Notes: a model not told the origin generated them from the letters alone. Shown: positions 33,808 to 44,898, counted from the first letter of the stretch. The stretch is 64,000 nucleotides of DNA from Aphrocallistes beatrix (GCA_963281255.1 OY725492.1:5273571-5337570); one strand, 5' to 3'. Numbers and translations: made by a program.

Positions 33808-34034
33808 ATGTTAGTTTTGTTATTGGGTTATCGGAAATTTCGTCGCCGGAACGTCCCTGGTTTGCGTCCACGAAATTTTGTTTCATTAGAGACTAAAATA
33901 AACAGGCACGAATGTCAGGAACGGAAAGTGAGGCCTTTTGAGTGGATGATCAGTCCATGAGATTAGCTCTAGAACAGCTGAGAGAGACAAGGGTTTATTT
34001 TGAAGTATTTGGGATGTCCATTACCAGTGACTCA

Positions 34035-34346
34035 TGCGGCAACACTCTGGAAAAGTTGATCATGCAGAGCCGTATAAAGATGACATTCGTTCTCACACAT
34101 TCGGTCAGCACCTCGTAGACCTAGAATCAACATTTCTAAATTTAGAAAAGTCTAACGTCCAAATGCGGATGGAGAAATGCTATCTGTTTTCATTCAATAG
34201 AGTTTATTGCCATGTAATATCTGAAGGCAGTTAGAGTCCACTTCATGTCTGGTTGATGAGATCTGCAATGCTCCAATTCCGAAAGAAAGGAAAGAGTTGC
34301 AAAGATTTCTAGGAATGGAATATTTTACAGGGTCATGTAGCTGCCC
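34035..34346 (+). pseudogene. Ty3/gypsy reverse-transcriptase relic (copy 1)
   Basis: The frame at 34,034-34,234 reads ..AEPYKDDIRSHTFGQHLVDLE..LEKSNVQM..KCYLF, matching the YLDD box region and downstream helix of Ty3/gypsy reverse transcriptase. After a stop, ..APIPKERKELQRFLGMEYF matches the next conserved block. The catalytic box is YKDD rather than YLDD and stops are present, so it is dead. No LTR or integrase is recognised nearby. Confidence 0.72.
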
Positions 34347-34349
34347 AGG

Positions 34350-34990
34350 TTTCCAGTTGTCCCGCCCTGTAGTTTCTCTATGCACTATTGAGTGCTGATA
34401 AAAGAAATCCACAGGGCGGAGCTTCCCTGTGTGCTAGTTTCGTGGTGATCTTCCCATGATTCCTTGATTTGTTTTATTGGGTTCTTGTCTAACGACCAAT
34501 CTCCACTCTATAGCAATAAGGTGTCACTGTATGTACATTAGTATAGTGCGCGATCTGTACAAAAGTGGTTTGTATATAGCAACGATCACCTAATGTGACC
34601 CAAGACCCATTCTGACCCAACTCATGCGTGATCCCTGTCCCAGTGACCTATCTTGGGATTCAGCGACCTAGGCAGTTTAACAGAACACTTACAAGTAAAG
34701 TATGTTTGTTATTTATCAATTCATTTTCCTAACACCACCCTGCACAGTTCCTGGGTACATGTTGTTGGCATTAAAGGTTCAGGTCATATTCTCATGGGTG
34801 ACTGTGTTGCTGAGTCAAGAGGTCATAACACATGACAAATCTAATGCATCGATTTATGTGCCTCGTGGTGCACTCTGAATTACATCTAATGCATGTCTCT
34901 GTATCAAATGGACTGCACTTATTATAACCATAGTATTTTAACCAACTAGAGTATCAATCAATTGATTAGTGATATGAATTGATATGAATA
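34350..34990. repeat. Duplicated intergenic cassette, copy 1 (right part)
   Basis: This DNA after the retroelement relic contains an inverted pair ccgccctgtag / ccacagggcgg (34,363-34,421) and reads nearly identically at 36,690-37,330. It has no coding content. It leads directly into the promoter of the gene at 35,092. Confidence 0.65.
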
Positions 34991-35091
34991 TGTTCTCCTA
35001 TAAATAGGCACGCGACACAATCTCTAGCAGTTATTTAACTAACCACTCTCCTTCGTACTATCAATAGATTAGTATTATTTATAGTATCAGA

Positions 35092-35982
35092 ATGGCAGCT
35101 CGATTTCCATCCATTTCACGAGCCGTAGGCCCTCTAGAAACACACATGAATTATTGCTTCGATCACCTGACTGCTTGTGCTAAACAAGGACGGGCCCCAG
35201 GAGAATTCATCCGGCCTCATGCGGTCGCAATTGATTCGAATAACAATCAAATTTATATCACAGACAGATACATCGAACGGATAACCATCTTCTTAGCGAC
35301 GGGAGAGTTCTTAAAAACGTTCTCACATCCACACATGAGGTGCCCATGGGGTATAGTGATCCACAGAGACAATGTGTATGTGACAGACACAGTAGAGCAT
35401 TCCGTATTCCATTTCAAGATGGAAGCAGACTTCCCTCTCGTGGCTAGGATAGGGAACTTAGGGTCTGGTATTCGACAGTTTAATGATCCTAGACAACTTG
35501 CTGTCTCTCGCAACAGAAATCTCTTCGTCTCTGATTACAAGAACAATCGACTCAAAATCCTGGATAGCATGCTGCGCTTCCTGCAACACATCTCACACCT
35601 CTCCATGAAAGGACCCATTGACGTTAAACTGACAACAGAAGAAGTATTTGTTCTCTGCGAATCCTCTCCTTGTATTAAAGTGTTTTCCTACCCCGGAGAA
35701 CTAAAACGATCCCTAATTACACGTGGTGATATCGGAATACATGTTGTCAGTACTTCATTCTTTTGTATGGATGCTGATGACAATTTAATCATCTGCAATT
35801 CTTTGAGTCATCAGATCAAAATTTTCTCTAAAAGAGGAACACTCCTCCACACTTTAGGAAAAGATGGCAATGAAATTGAATTGTTTCATTACCCACGAGG
35901 AATTGCTCTTATTAACAATCAAAAATTGGTAATTGTATCTATTAATACAAACTACTGTCTACAAATATTTTCTAGTTACTAG
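35092..35982 (+). CDS. NHL array member 14, intact propeller (subgroup a, short loop)
   Basis: A 296-residue frame, TATA box at 34998-35007. The header is MAARFPSISRAVGPLETHMNYCFDHLTACAKQGR. Short loop 1 (TDRYIERITIF) resembles the gene at 29,399. Blades carry RIGNLGSGIRQFNDPRQLAVSRNRNLFVSDYKNN. The upstream 190 bp are almost identical to those of the gene at 37,431, which encodes a different subgroup, so promoter and coding region have separate histories. Confidence 0.83.
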   Translation: MAARFPSISRAVGPLETHMNYCFDHLTACAKQGRAPGEFIRPHAVAIDSNNNQIYITDRYIERITIFLATGEFLKTFSHPHMRCPWGIVIHRDNVYVTDTVEHSVFHFKMEADFPLVARIGNLGSGIRQFNDPRQLAVSRNRNLFVSDYKNNRLKILDSMLRFLQHISHLSMKGPIDVKLTTEEVFVLCESSPCIKVFSYPGELKRSLITRGDIGIHVVSTSFFCMDADDNLIICNSLSHQIKIFSKRGTLLHTLGKDGNEIELFHYPRGIALINNQKLVIVSINTNYCLQIFSSY

Positions 35983-36245
35983 GCCTTAGTACTGTTAGTG
36001 TGTTGTATCATAATTAATTAAACATATGTTTTCTTATAAACTAATTGACTTTGTCCCTGATAGACTAGTCAAATTCAATCCAAAATTCGACAAACCCATG
36101 TGGTTTAATATGTCTTTAACACCTTGCGAAATCCTTTCTATGATTGTTATCATGCAACCAGGTTTACATTCCTTCCACGAAGATACTTTGCTATGGAGTT
36201 GAAGAGGAATGCGAGGATGATGTAAAGTTTACTTAAAATGTATAG

Positions 36246-36380
36246 ATTATCATCAAATCAAAATATTTTCAAAAGAAGGAAAATTCCGCACACTTTGGGG
36301 CACCTAGGTCAAGGAGTGGGAGTTTTATCCTCAGAAGGAATAGCTCTTCCTAACAATCTCAAATTAGTTATTGTGTCTAA
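36246..36380 (+). pseudogene. NHL C-terminal fragment
   Basis: It is a decayed last-blade stretch (HQIKIFSKEGK.. GIALPNNLKLVIVS) close in sequence to 32,122-32,348. It abuts the second retroelement relic without a spacer, which suggests a recombination junction at about 36,380. Confidence 0.6.
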
Positions 36381-36383
36381 CAC

Positions 36384-36690
36384 TCTGAAAAGTTTATCAC
36401 GCAGAGTCGTATATAGATGACATTCGTTCTCACACATTCGGTCAGCACCTCGTAGACCTAGAATCAACCTTTCTAAGTTTTAAAAAGTCTAACGTCCAAC
36501 TACCGAGGGAGAAATGCTATTTGTTTTCATTCAATTGAGTTCATTGACTTGTACTATCTGAAGTCAGTTACAGTACACCCCATGCCTGGTTGATGAGATC
36601 CAATTCCAAAGGGAAAGAAAGAGTTGCAAAGATTTCTAGGAGTGGCATCTTTTACAGGGATCGTGTAGCTGCCCAGGTTTCCCAGGCTTC
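36384..36690 (+). pseudogene. Ty3/gypsy reverse-transcriptase relic (copy 2)
   Basis: Nearly the same sequence as 34,035-34,346 (tagatgacattcgttctcacac.. cagcacctcgtagacctag..). It is further decayed with extra stops. It is part of the duplicated promoter cassette. Confidence 0.68.
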
Positions 36691-37430
36691 CAGTTGTCCC
36701 GCCCTGTAGTTTATCTGTGCACTATTGAGTGCTGATAAAAGAAATCCACAGGGCGGAGCTTTCCTGTGTGCTAGTTTCGTGGTGATCTTCCCATGATTCC
36801 ATGATTTGCTTTATTGGGTTCTTGTCTAACGACCAATTCTCCACTCAATAGCAATAAAGTGTCACTGTATGTAGATTAGTATAGTGCGCGATCTGTTCAA
36901 AAGTGGTTTGTATATAGCAACGATCATATAATGTGACCCAAGACCCATTCTGACCCAACTCATGCGTGATCCCTGACCCAGTGACCTATCTTGGGATTCA
37001 GCGACCTAGGCAGTTTAACAGAACACTTACAAGTAAAGTATGTTTGTTATTTATCAATTCATTTTTCTAACACCACCCTGCACGGTTCCTGGGTACATGT
37101 TGTTGGCATTAAAGGTTCAGGTCATATTCTCATGGGTGACTGTGTTGCTGAGTCAAGAGGTCATAACACATGACAAATCTGATGCATCGATTTATGTGCC
37201 TCGTGGTGCACTCTGAATTACATCTAATGCATGTCTCTGTATCAAATGGACTGCACTTATTATAACCATATTATTTTAACCAACTAGAGTATCAATCAAT
37301 TGATTAGTGATATGAATTGATACGAATATGTTCTCCTATAAATAGGCACGAGACACAATCTCTAGCAGTTATTTAACTAACCACTCTCCTTTCTTACAAG
37401 TAATAGATTAGTGATATTTATAGTATCAGA

Positions 37431-38330
37431 ATGGCAGTTCGATTTCCCACAATTTCACGAGCCGTAGACCTTCCAGAGAGAGAAGTTAACTATTCATTCG
37501 ATCACCTGACCTATTGTTGCAAGTCTGGAAAGGGCTTGGGAGAACTCTGGCATCCTAATGGAGTAGCAATAGATTCAGATACCAATCAAATATATATTGC
37601 AGAAGGAGCACATTACCACGATTTCCCACGTGTGTCAATCTTTACAGAGACAGGAGTGTTTCTAAAAGCCTTTTCACACAAAAACATGAAGTGTGCATAC
37701 GGTATAGCCATCCATAAAGGCAACGTGTATGTGACTGACAGAATAAAGCATATGGTATTCCATTTCGAAATTAAGAGAGAGTTCCGTCTCGTGGCTTGGC
37801 TAGGGGGCAGAGGGTCAAGAAATAAACAATTCAATGATCCTAGACAGCTCACTGTCTCTACCGATGGATTTATTTGGGTCACTGATTTTGGAAACAATCG
37901 AATCAAAATCCTGAATGGCAATCTCCACTACCAGCGCCACATCTCACACCACTCCATGATACGTCCTTGTGACGTTAAGCTGACACCAGACGAAGTGTTT
38001 GTTCTCTGCCAAACATCTCCTAGTGTTAAAATATTTTCATATTCCGGAAAGCTTATTCGATCCTTGATTACACATCACCAAATAAACCTAAGTTTATACC
38101 CTCAGTACTTTTGTCTGGATTCTTGCAGTAATATCCTTCACTGTGATCACGGCTGCCATAAAATCAAAATATTATCAAAAGAAGGAACACTCCTCCACAC
38201 TTTAGAGGAAGCAGGGGATCAAGTTGGGTTGATTAAATATCCAAGAGGAATAACTCTCACTAACAATCAAAAACTAATATATGTGTCTACGCATATTAAC
38301 TCCAGTCTGCAAATATATTCTAGTGATTAG
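37431..38330 (+). CDS. NHL array member 15, intact propeller (subgroup c)
   Basis: A 299-residue frame, TATA box at 37336-37345. Subgroup c markers: LPEREVNYSFDHL, HKNMKCAYGIAIHKGNVYVTD, WLGGRGSRNKQFNDPRQLTV and TDGFIWVTDFGNN. Loop 1 is EGAHYHDFP. The second variable region is HHQINLSLYPQYFCLD. It differs from subgroup a and b genes at well over a third of positions by eye, yet shares its 5' flank with the subgroup a gene at 35,092. Confidence 0.83.
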   Translation: MAVRFPTISRAVDLPEREVNYSFDHLTYCCKSGKGLGELWHPNGVAIDSDTNQIYIAEGAHYHDFPRVSIFTETGVFLKAFSHKNMKCAYGIAIHKGNVYVTDRIKHMVFHFEIKREFRLVAWLGGRGSRNKQFNDPRQLTVSTDGFIWVTDFGNNRIKILNGNLHYQRHISHHSMIRPCDVKLTPDEVFVLCQTSPSVKIFSYSGKLIRSLITHHQINLSLYPQYFCLDSCSNILHCDHGCHKIKILSKEGTLLHTLEEAGDQVGLIKYPRGITLTNNQKLIYVSTHINSSLQIYSSD

Positions 38331-38419
38331 GCGTTTGTTATGTTAGTGTATTGCATGAACAATTCAAATGGATTTTATAGTTCCTTATTTAAGATGTCTC
38401 TACTAAAAGAAGATTCAAT

Positions 38420-38740
38420 CGAGCTATTAAGAGCTAACTGCGAATACCCTTTTTACCAATAAAATAAATATAAGCTTTTGCTTTATAAAAGCAAGATAAT
38501 AATTGGTGAGAATCAAGGGGAACATCTTATACTCGGGTCAGGATTCCAGCTGACACCTCACTCGGAGAGCGCTTGCGCTCTCAAACTGATTTTGAATATG
38601 CCACAGCGAATATTCTGAAATGCACTGACATCCCAATTACATCCATAGAGTGTCATTCTTTGTGATACAATCCACTTTAAAAAGTGGTTTTTAACCATTA
38701 AATGTCTTAGCTTGTCTATTTTAGAAATAGAATATTGCAA
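38420..38740. repeat. Subgroup c 3'-flank repeat (example)
   Basis: This non-coding stretch (gattcaatcgagctattaagagct.. ctttataaaagcaag.. gagagcgcttgcgctctcaaa.. ttttgaatatg) recurs, diverged, after the other subgroup c copies at about 41,465-41,770, 48,545-48,960 and 52,985-53,290. It marks the 3' part of the subgroup c duplication unit. Confidence 0.55.
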
Positions 38741-39011
38741 TTAGATGATTATTAGAGTAAGCCTAGTAGATTCCTTGATTTAATCCTATTCAAGCGTTAT
38801 CCAATGATCACTTATTAACTTGATTAATAAAAAGTAATGACTCAAATATTATCTATGTGAGACATTCCATCAGAACTTAATGATACTAAGACATGAGTTA
38901 ATATGCTCTCCTATAAATACAAATTCTGGCACGAGACAATCTTTTTATTTATCCAACAAACCATTCTCCATTCTTACTAGCAATAGATTGAGCTATATTT
39001 ATAGCATCAGA

Positions 39012-39920
39012 ATGGCAATTCGATTTCCCGGTATTCCAAAAGGCGTAGATCCCGAAAAAACACACATTGATTATTCCTTCGATCGTTTAATCGCTTGTGT
39101 CAAGTATGGACATGCCCCAGGAGAACTCTGGTTTGCTCATGGTGTCGCAATAGACACCAATACCGACCAAATATATATTGCAGAAGGATATACAGGCAAC
39201 ATCGCACGTGTGTCGATCTTCTCAGAGACAGGAGAGTTCCTAAACACGTTCTCACATCCAGACATGAAGTATCCATGGGGTATAGCGGTCCATAGAGACA
39301 ATGTATATATTACTGATATGGAAGCACACTCTGTATTCCATTTCAAGGTGGAAGTGTCTAAAGGTGGAAACTTCCGTCTTATCGTTAGGCAAGGGGGCAA
39401 AGGATCTGGTAATGGAGAGTTTGATCAGCCTTGCCAACTGACTGTATCGACCAACGGAGATCTCTTCGTCACTGATCGCAACAACGATCGACTCCAAATT
39501 TTGGATAGCGACCTCCACTACCAGCGACACATCTCTCACCACTCCATGAAGCTACCCATTGACGTTAAATTGGCACAAGACGAAGTTTACATTCTCTCCA
39601 AAACCTCTCCTCACGTTAAAGTTTTTTCTTTCACCGGAGATCTGATACGATCCCTAGTTACAGCCCCTAGTTACAGAATGCACGTCGACACTCCATTCTT
39701 TTGTCTGGATGCGAATAGTAATTTACTTCTCTGTGATCATCTTGAACATCAAATCAAAATATTTTCAAATGAAGGAGCCCTCCTCCACACATTGGGTAAC
39801 TATGGTCATGAAGTAGGAATGTTTGTTTATCCAAAAGGAATAACGCTCAGTAATAATCAAAAATTGATTATTGTATCTCAGAATAGGAACTACTCTTTGC
39901 AGATTTTTTCTTATGACTAA
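39012..39920 (+). CDS. NHL array member 16, intact propeller (subgroup d)
   Basis: The ATG is at 39012 and encodes 302 residues (MAIRFPGIPKGVDPEKTHIDYS). The TATA-like box is ctataaatac at 38911-38920, one base off the array consensus. Loop 1 is short (EGYTGNIA). A five-residue insertion (VSKGGN) lies between blades 2 and 3, followed by LIVRQGGKGSGNGEFDQPCQL, where the usual EPRQL is changed. Variable region 2 is APSYRMHVDTPFFCLD. The 3' flank holds a relic of the Ser/Pro-rich gene (40,080-40,195). Confidence 0.83.
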   Translation: MAIRFPGIPKGVDPEKTHIDYSFDRLIACVKYGHAPGELWFAHGVAIDTNTDQIYIAEGYTGNIARVSIFSETGEFLNTFSHPDMKYPWGIAVHRDNVYITDMEAHSVFHFKVEVSKGGNFRLIVRQGGKGSGNGEFDQPCQLTVSTNGDLFVTDRNNDRLQILDSDLHYQRHISHHSMKLPIDVKLAQDEVYILSKTSPHVKVFSFTGDLIRSLVTAPSYRMHVDTPFFCLDANSNLLLCDHLEHQIKIFSNEGALLHTLGNYGHEVGMFVYPKGITLSNNQKLIIVSQNRNYSLQIFSYD

Positions 39921-40079
39921 TTGTTAGTTCTGTTAGTATGTTGTATCATTGGTAATTAAACTTATGTTTTCTTATAAACCACTTTGGTTTGCCACCAGGA
40001 CACTAGTATTAGAACACATTTGAGAATTCACTCTCTACTTGTCACTCAATTGGCAAAATGTGTCTTTGATTAAGTACCC

Positions 40080-40195
40080 TATCTCCACTCTCCTTCCCTC
40101 CATCAGGTGCTTCCTAGCAACGTAACTCCAGGTAGGAATTCAGTTTCCAGTTCTGATTATGTGCCAATCTTTCTAGCTCTTTCGCACCTGTATGA
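40080..40195 (+). pseudogene. Relic of the Ser/Pro-rich gene (internal 5' part)
   Basis: ctatctccactctccttccctccatcaggtgcttcctagcaacgt.. to ..ctctttcgcacctgtatga aligns with 59,430-59,600, where the intact gene encodes FHQVLPSNVTPDRNSGSSSGYVPF. Frame and start are lost. Confidence 0.65.
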
Positions 40196-40491
40196 ATTTA
40201 AATTATTAGGATGTAATGGGGAAAAAAAGGAAAGTCAAAATTCCTTTATATCCCTTAGGTAAATTGTTTGAATACACAACAGATAGATTCGAGATTACTT
40301 TCCAAACAATAACTATTAAAAGGGTGATTGCATGGGGTAATAAATATTATACATTATAAATGATTCTGTATATCAGATTACGCGTAATCTTATTAAGCAC
40401 TTGATATGCTCTCCTATAAATAGAAAGAATACACATACTCTAGTATTTATCCAAATAACCATTCTCCTTTCTTACTAGCAATAGTATCAAA

Positions 40492-41411
40492 ATGGCAGTT
40501 CGATTTCCTACCATTTCACGAGCAGTAGACCCTCCAGGGAGAGACGTTAACTATTTATTCGATCACCTAACGCATTGCTGCGAGGTTGGTCGGTGCCCAG
40601 GGAAACTCTGGCATCCTAATGGAGTTGCAATAGATTCAGATTCTAATCAGATATATGTCGCTGAAGGATATTATATATGCGAGGGAAATCATTTCAAGGA
40701 AATCATTTCATCTTCTCAGAGACAGGAGTGTTCCTAAAATCCTTTTCACACAAAAACATGAAGTATGCATACGGTATAGCCATCCACAGAGGTAACGTGT
40801 ATGTGACGGACAGTGGAAAGCATATGGTATTCCATTTCAAAATAAAAAGACAGTTCCGTCTCGTGGCTTGGCTAGGGGGCAGAGGGTCAGGTAATAGACA
40901 ATTTAATCATCCCAGACAGCTCGCTGTCTCTACCGATGGATTTATTTGGGTCACTGATTTTGAAAACGATCGAATCAAAATCCTGAATGGCAATCTCCAC
41001 TACCACCGCCACATCTCACACCACTCCATGATACGTCCTTGTGACGTTAAAGTGACACAAGACGAAGTGTTTGTTCTCTGCCAAACATCTCCTAGTGTTA
41101 AAATATTTTCATATTCCGGAAAGCTAATGCAATCCCTAATCACGCATCATTCGACTTCAATCTACGATTTCTACCCTTGGTACTTTTGTCTGGATGCAAA
41201 CAGTAATTTGTTTGTCAGTGATTCCCGCAGTCATCAGATCCAAATATTCTCAAAAGAAGGAACACTCCTCCACACTTTGGGAGAAGTTTGGGAACAGAAT
41301 CAAGTTCGGTTGTTTAAAAATCCAAGTGGAATAGTTCTTACTAACAGTTCAAAATTAGTATTTGTTTGTGAGCATAATAACTACCGTATGCAAATATATT
41401 CTAGTGAATAA
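40492..41411 (+). pseudogene. NHL array member 17, frameshift in loop 1 (subgroup c)
   Basis: The ATG at 40492 opens MAVRFPTISRAVDPPGRDVNYLFDHL, TATA box at 40414-40423. At about 40,690-40,712 a small tandem repeat (atttcaaggaaatcatttca) and loss of the RVSI codons shift the frame. The downstream 230 residues (FSETGVFLKSFSHKNM.. to MQIYSSE) are otherwise intact. A change inside the hypervariable loop has therefore disabled the gene. Confidence 0.72.
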
Positions 41412-42281
41412 TTCCGTTAAGTGTGCTACATAAACAGTTCGGAATAGATTTATAGTTATATTTAGCGTTTCCTCAAAACGTCTCTACTAACAGTTAGATT
41501 TAATCGAGCTCTCAAGTCAAGCGCTAGCTTGTAAATACACTCTTTTATTAACAAATTAGTTTTAGATTTATAAAAGTGAGTACAAATTGGTGATTTTCTC
41601 TGTTGAAATTGGTGAATCTGATGATGATTGTGAATAATTGGTGAAAATCTGGGGAAATATGACACTGTGGTTGGAATTTCCGCGGACTCCTCCATCGGAG
41701 AAAGCTTGTAATGAAACTAACTTTGTATAATATACTTTTAAAATGCATTTTGATAAAATACTTACAAGCGCCCTTAAATAACGTCTGAAATGAACAAATT
41801 TGTCCCCAATATAACCTAATACGCAACTATATGGTAACTGATCTAAATTTTAACACCAGATATGGGTACTTTGACACCATATTTATATATGCTGGTATTG
41901 CATTCCGACTTATTGTGCGTTGTTAATGATTTAAGGCAGCTCATGTATTTGTTCAACCATCTTCTACCGCATCCCTAGTCCCAAAACCGAAAGTTACTGA
42001 GAGGCCTTATATACAGAGGCTATGATTCGAGATTACTTTTCTAAAACTACATCGTAAAAGGGTGATTGCATGGGTTAATAACATGTTAGAAGTGATTCTG
42101 TAAAGGGGCTTCACGTAATCTTATTATACACTCGATTGGAATATCAACTGATTGATTATTGATAATTGAATAAGCCTCGATTCTCTCCTATAAATAGAGA
42201 CAATACACATATTCGAGCATTTATCCAACTAACCACTCTCCTTTCTTACTAGCAATAGATCAGTTATACTTATAGTATAGA

Positions 42282-43040
42282 ATGGCAGTTCTATTTCCCA
42301 CAATTTCACGAGCCTTAGACCCTCCAGAGAGAGAAGTTAACTATTTATTCGATCACCTGACCAATTGTTGCTTGTTTGGCCAGAACCTAGGAGAACTCTG
42401 GCATCCTAATGGAGTAGCAATAGATTCAGATACCAATCAAATATATGTCGCAGAAGGATATTTTCCCGGGATAGTTTATTACCGCAATTTAACACGTGTG
42501 TCAATCTTCTCTGAGACAGGAGTGTTCCAAAAATCCTTTTCACACAAACTCATGAAGTGTGCATACGGTATAGCGATCCACAGAGGTAACGTGTATGTGA
42601 CTGACAGAGAAAAGCATATGGTATTCCATTTCAAAATAAAAAGACAGTTCCGTCTCGTGGCTTGGCTAGGGGGCAGAGGGTCAAGAAATAAACAATTCAA
42701 TGATCCCAGACAGCTCACTGTCTCTACCGACGGATTTCTATTGGTCACTGATCGTGAAAACCATCGAATCAAAATCCTGGATGGAAATCTCCGCTACCAG
42801 CGCCACATCTCACACCATTCCATGAGATATCCTTGCGACGTTAAAGTGATACCAGACGAAGTGTTTGTTCTCTGCCAAACATCTCCTAGTGTTTTAATCT
42901 TCTCATATTCTGGACAGCTGATACGATCTCTAATTACACATCTTGCGACTGGAAACCTCGGTAGCTACCCTCGGTATTTTTGTCTGGATTCTTGCAGTAA
43001 TCTCCTTATCAGTTACTACGGCAGTCAAATTTTTACTTAA
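42282..43040 (+). CDS. NHL array member 18, C-terminally truncated (subgroup c)
   Basis: A 252-residue frame, TATA box at 42188-42197. It follows the family (MAVLFPTISRALDPPEREVNY; loop 1 EGYFPGIVYYRNLT) through the FCLDSCSNLLIS blade, then ends abruptly at YYGSQIFT and a TAA. About 50 residues of the last blade are absent. The following sequence (actagcctatgtatatc..) resembles intergenic DNA near 45,310, so the truncation is probably a recombination or deletion break. It may be a non-functional or five-blade product. Confidence 0.65.
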   Translation: MAVLFPTISRALDPPEREVNYLFDHLTNCCLFGQNLGELWHPNGVAIDSDTNQIYVAEGYFPGIVYYRNLTRVSIFSETGVFQKSFSHKLMKCAYGIAIHRGNVYVTDREKHMVFHFKIKRQFRLVAWLGGRGSRNKQFNDPRQLTVSTDGFLLVTDRENHRIKILDGNLRYQRHISHHSMRYPCDVKVIPDEVFVLCQTSPSVLIFSYSGQLIRSLITHLATGNLGSYPRYFCLDSCSNLLISYYGSQIFT

Positions 43041-43359
43041 CTAGCCTATGTATATCATCTAACAAATATCACACCTATGCAGGGTAGTCCCAGAGAGACA
43101 GCACATATTTTGATCTCAGAATAAATTATGTATTCCTTATCTCTAATCTCAGGTTGATGGTATCACTAAGATAATATTATATTTGTATCTATCTTTACTC
43201 TTAGTTAGCCTATGTACATTGTGTAATAACAGACATAGTAAATTATGTATCATATTTATGCTCAAGAAAGGTGAAAGAGAATGTGCCAAATTGATAGCAC
43301 TTATTAGGAGATTTTAAAATATTCATTAGAGTATTCAAAAATTGATTAATGATACTAGT

Positions 43360-43423
43360 AAGACATGAATATATTTTCTACTTTAAATAGGCACAAAAAA
43401 TCTCTAGCCTTTATCCAACAATC
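43360..43423 (+). promoter_or_regulatory. Orphan array promoter relic
   Basis: gacatgaatatattttctactttaaatagg.. tctctagcctttatccaac copies the array promoter block, but no NHL header follows. A working promoter lies 200 bp further on (TATA at 43576-43585). It is a remnant of a lost array member. Confidence 0.6.
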
Positions 43424-43669
43424 TATATTTCAAATAAAGTACACATCTAAAGTAAGAGAAAGCTATAGGATAAAACTGTATATCAAATAGACTGCACTTA
43501 GTGTAATCGTATAACAGTCCAATTAGAGTATTAAAAATTGACTGCCAGTATTAGAACATGAGTTGATATGCTCTCCTATAAATAGGCACAAGACACAATC
43601 TCTAGCATTAATCATACTATCCACTCTCTTTTCTTACTAGCAATAGATTGGGTTATATTTAGTTTCAGA

Positions 43670-44578
43670 ATGGCAGCTCGATATCCTGACATTCCACAAA
43701 CCGTAGATCCCTCAGAGACACATTACTATTTCTTTGATCACCTGATCGCTTGTGTCAAATCTGGACGAGGTCCAGGAGAACTCTGTTGTCCTCATGCCAT
43801 CGCAATAGACCCCAATTCCAAACGAATTTATGTCGCAGAAGGAATTTATTTTAAAGAACTAGATTCAGTCACCATCGCACGTGTGTCAATATTCTCAGAA
43901 ACGGGAGAGTTTCTAAACATGTTCTCACATCCAGACATGAAAGAACCATGGGGTATAGCGATCCATGAAGACAATGTGTATGTAACAGACACAGAAGATC
44001 ACTGCATATTGCATTTCAAAGTTGAAGCAGACTTCCATCTAGTTACTAAGCTAGGGAGCAGAGGGTCTGGTATTGGACAGTTCCATGAGCCTAGACAACT
44101 TGCTGTCTCAAACAACGGAGATGTCTTCGTTATTGATCGTGGCAACAATCGAGTCCAAATTTTGGATAATGGCCTCCACTACCAGCGACACATATCACAC
44201 CACTCCTTGACACACCTCTCTGACGTTAAATTGACACAAGATGAAGTGTACATTCTCTGCCAAACATCTCCTCGCGTTAAAGTTTTTTCTTATACCGGAG
44301 ACCTAATAAGATCTCTAATTACACAAGGATTCGGAATACAAGTCGATAGTTCTTCATTCCTTTGTCTGGATATCAACCTAAATTTACTTATCAGTGAGTA
44401 TTTGAATCATGAAATCAAAATATTTTCAAAAGAAGGAGCACTCCTCTACACTTTGGGTGGATATTATGGTGAAGTAGCAATGTTTGTTAATCCAAATGGA
44501 ATAGCACTCACTAATAATCAAAATTTAATCGTTGTGTGTCAGGATTGGAGATGTCTGAAAATACTTTCTTATAACTAA
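43670..44578 (+). CDS. NHL array member 19, intact propeller (subgroup d)
   Basis: A 302-residue frame from the ATG at 43670 (MAARYPDIPQTVDPSETHYYFF). The marker MKEPWGIAIHEDNVYVTDTEDHCILHF is shared only with the gene at 45,543. Loop 1 is EGIYFKELDSVTIA. The C-terminal half differs from that gene (TQGFGIQVDSSSFLCLDI, ISEYLNHE) and instead matches the chimeric relic at 53,406. This points to exchange between paralogues within the propeller. Confidence 0.83.
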   Translation: MAARYPDIPQTVDPSETHYYFFDHLIACVKSGRGPGELCCPHAIAIDPNSKRIYVAEGIYFKELDSVTIARVSIFSETGEFLNMFSHPDMKEPWGIAIHEDNVYVTDTEDHCILHFKVEADFHLVTKLGSRGSGIGQFHEPRQLAVSNNGDVFVIDRGNNRVQILDNGLHYQRHISHHSLTHLSDVKLTQDEVYILCQTSPRVKVFSYTGDLIRSLITQGFGIQVDSSSFLCLDINLNLLISEYLNHEIKIFSKEGALLYTLGGYYGEVAMFVNPNGIALTNNQNLIVVCQDWRCLKILSYN

Positions 44579-44631
44579 TTGTCAGTTCTGCTAGTATGTT
44601 ATAAAAGGTCATAATATAAGTGTTCTATCAT

Positions 44632-44721
44632 CCACAGCGAACAGCTCTAATTAACAATCGAAATATGGTTAATGTCTCTTGGATTGAGAACTACAGTCTA
44701 CAAACATATTCTAATGACTAG
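44632..44721 (+). pseudogene. NHL last-blade relic
   Basis: agctctaattaacaatcg.. gagaactacagtctacaaacatattct matches the terminal codons (ALINN.., NYSLQ.YS) of array genes, 50 bp after the stop of the gene at 43,670. Confidence 0.55.
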
Positions 44722-44898
44722 GTCTTACCTTTATTAGTGTACTACAAGTATATCAAAATTAAACATTATTGTTTATTATTAATTTACTGTTTCACTGGGA
44801 CACTAATCATTGAGAATATATGGCGAATTCAATCCCTATTTGAACACACATATCTGGCTCAATGTGTTTTTAATACCTTGCGCAATACTTTTATGATC

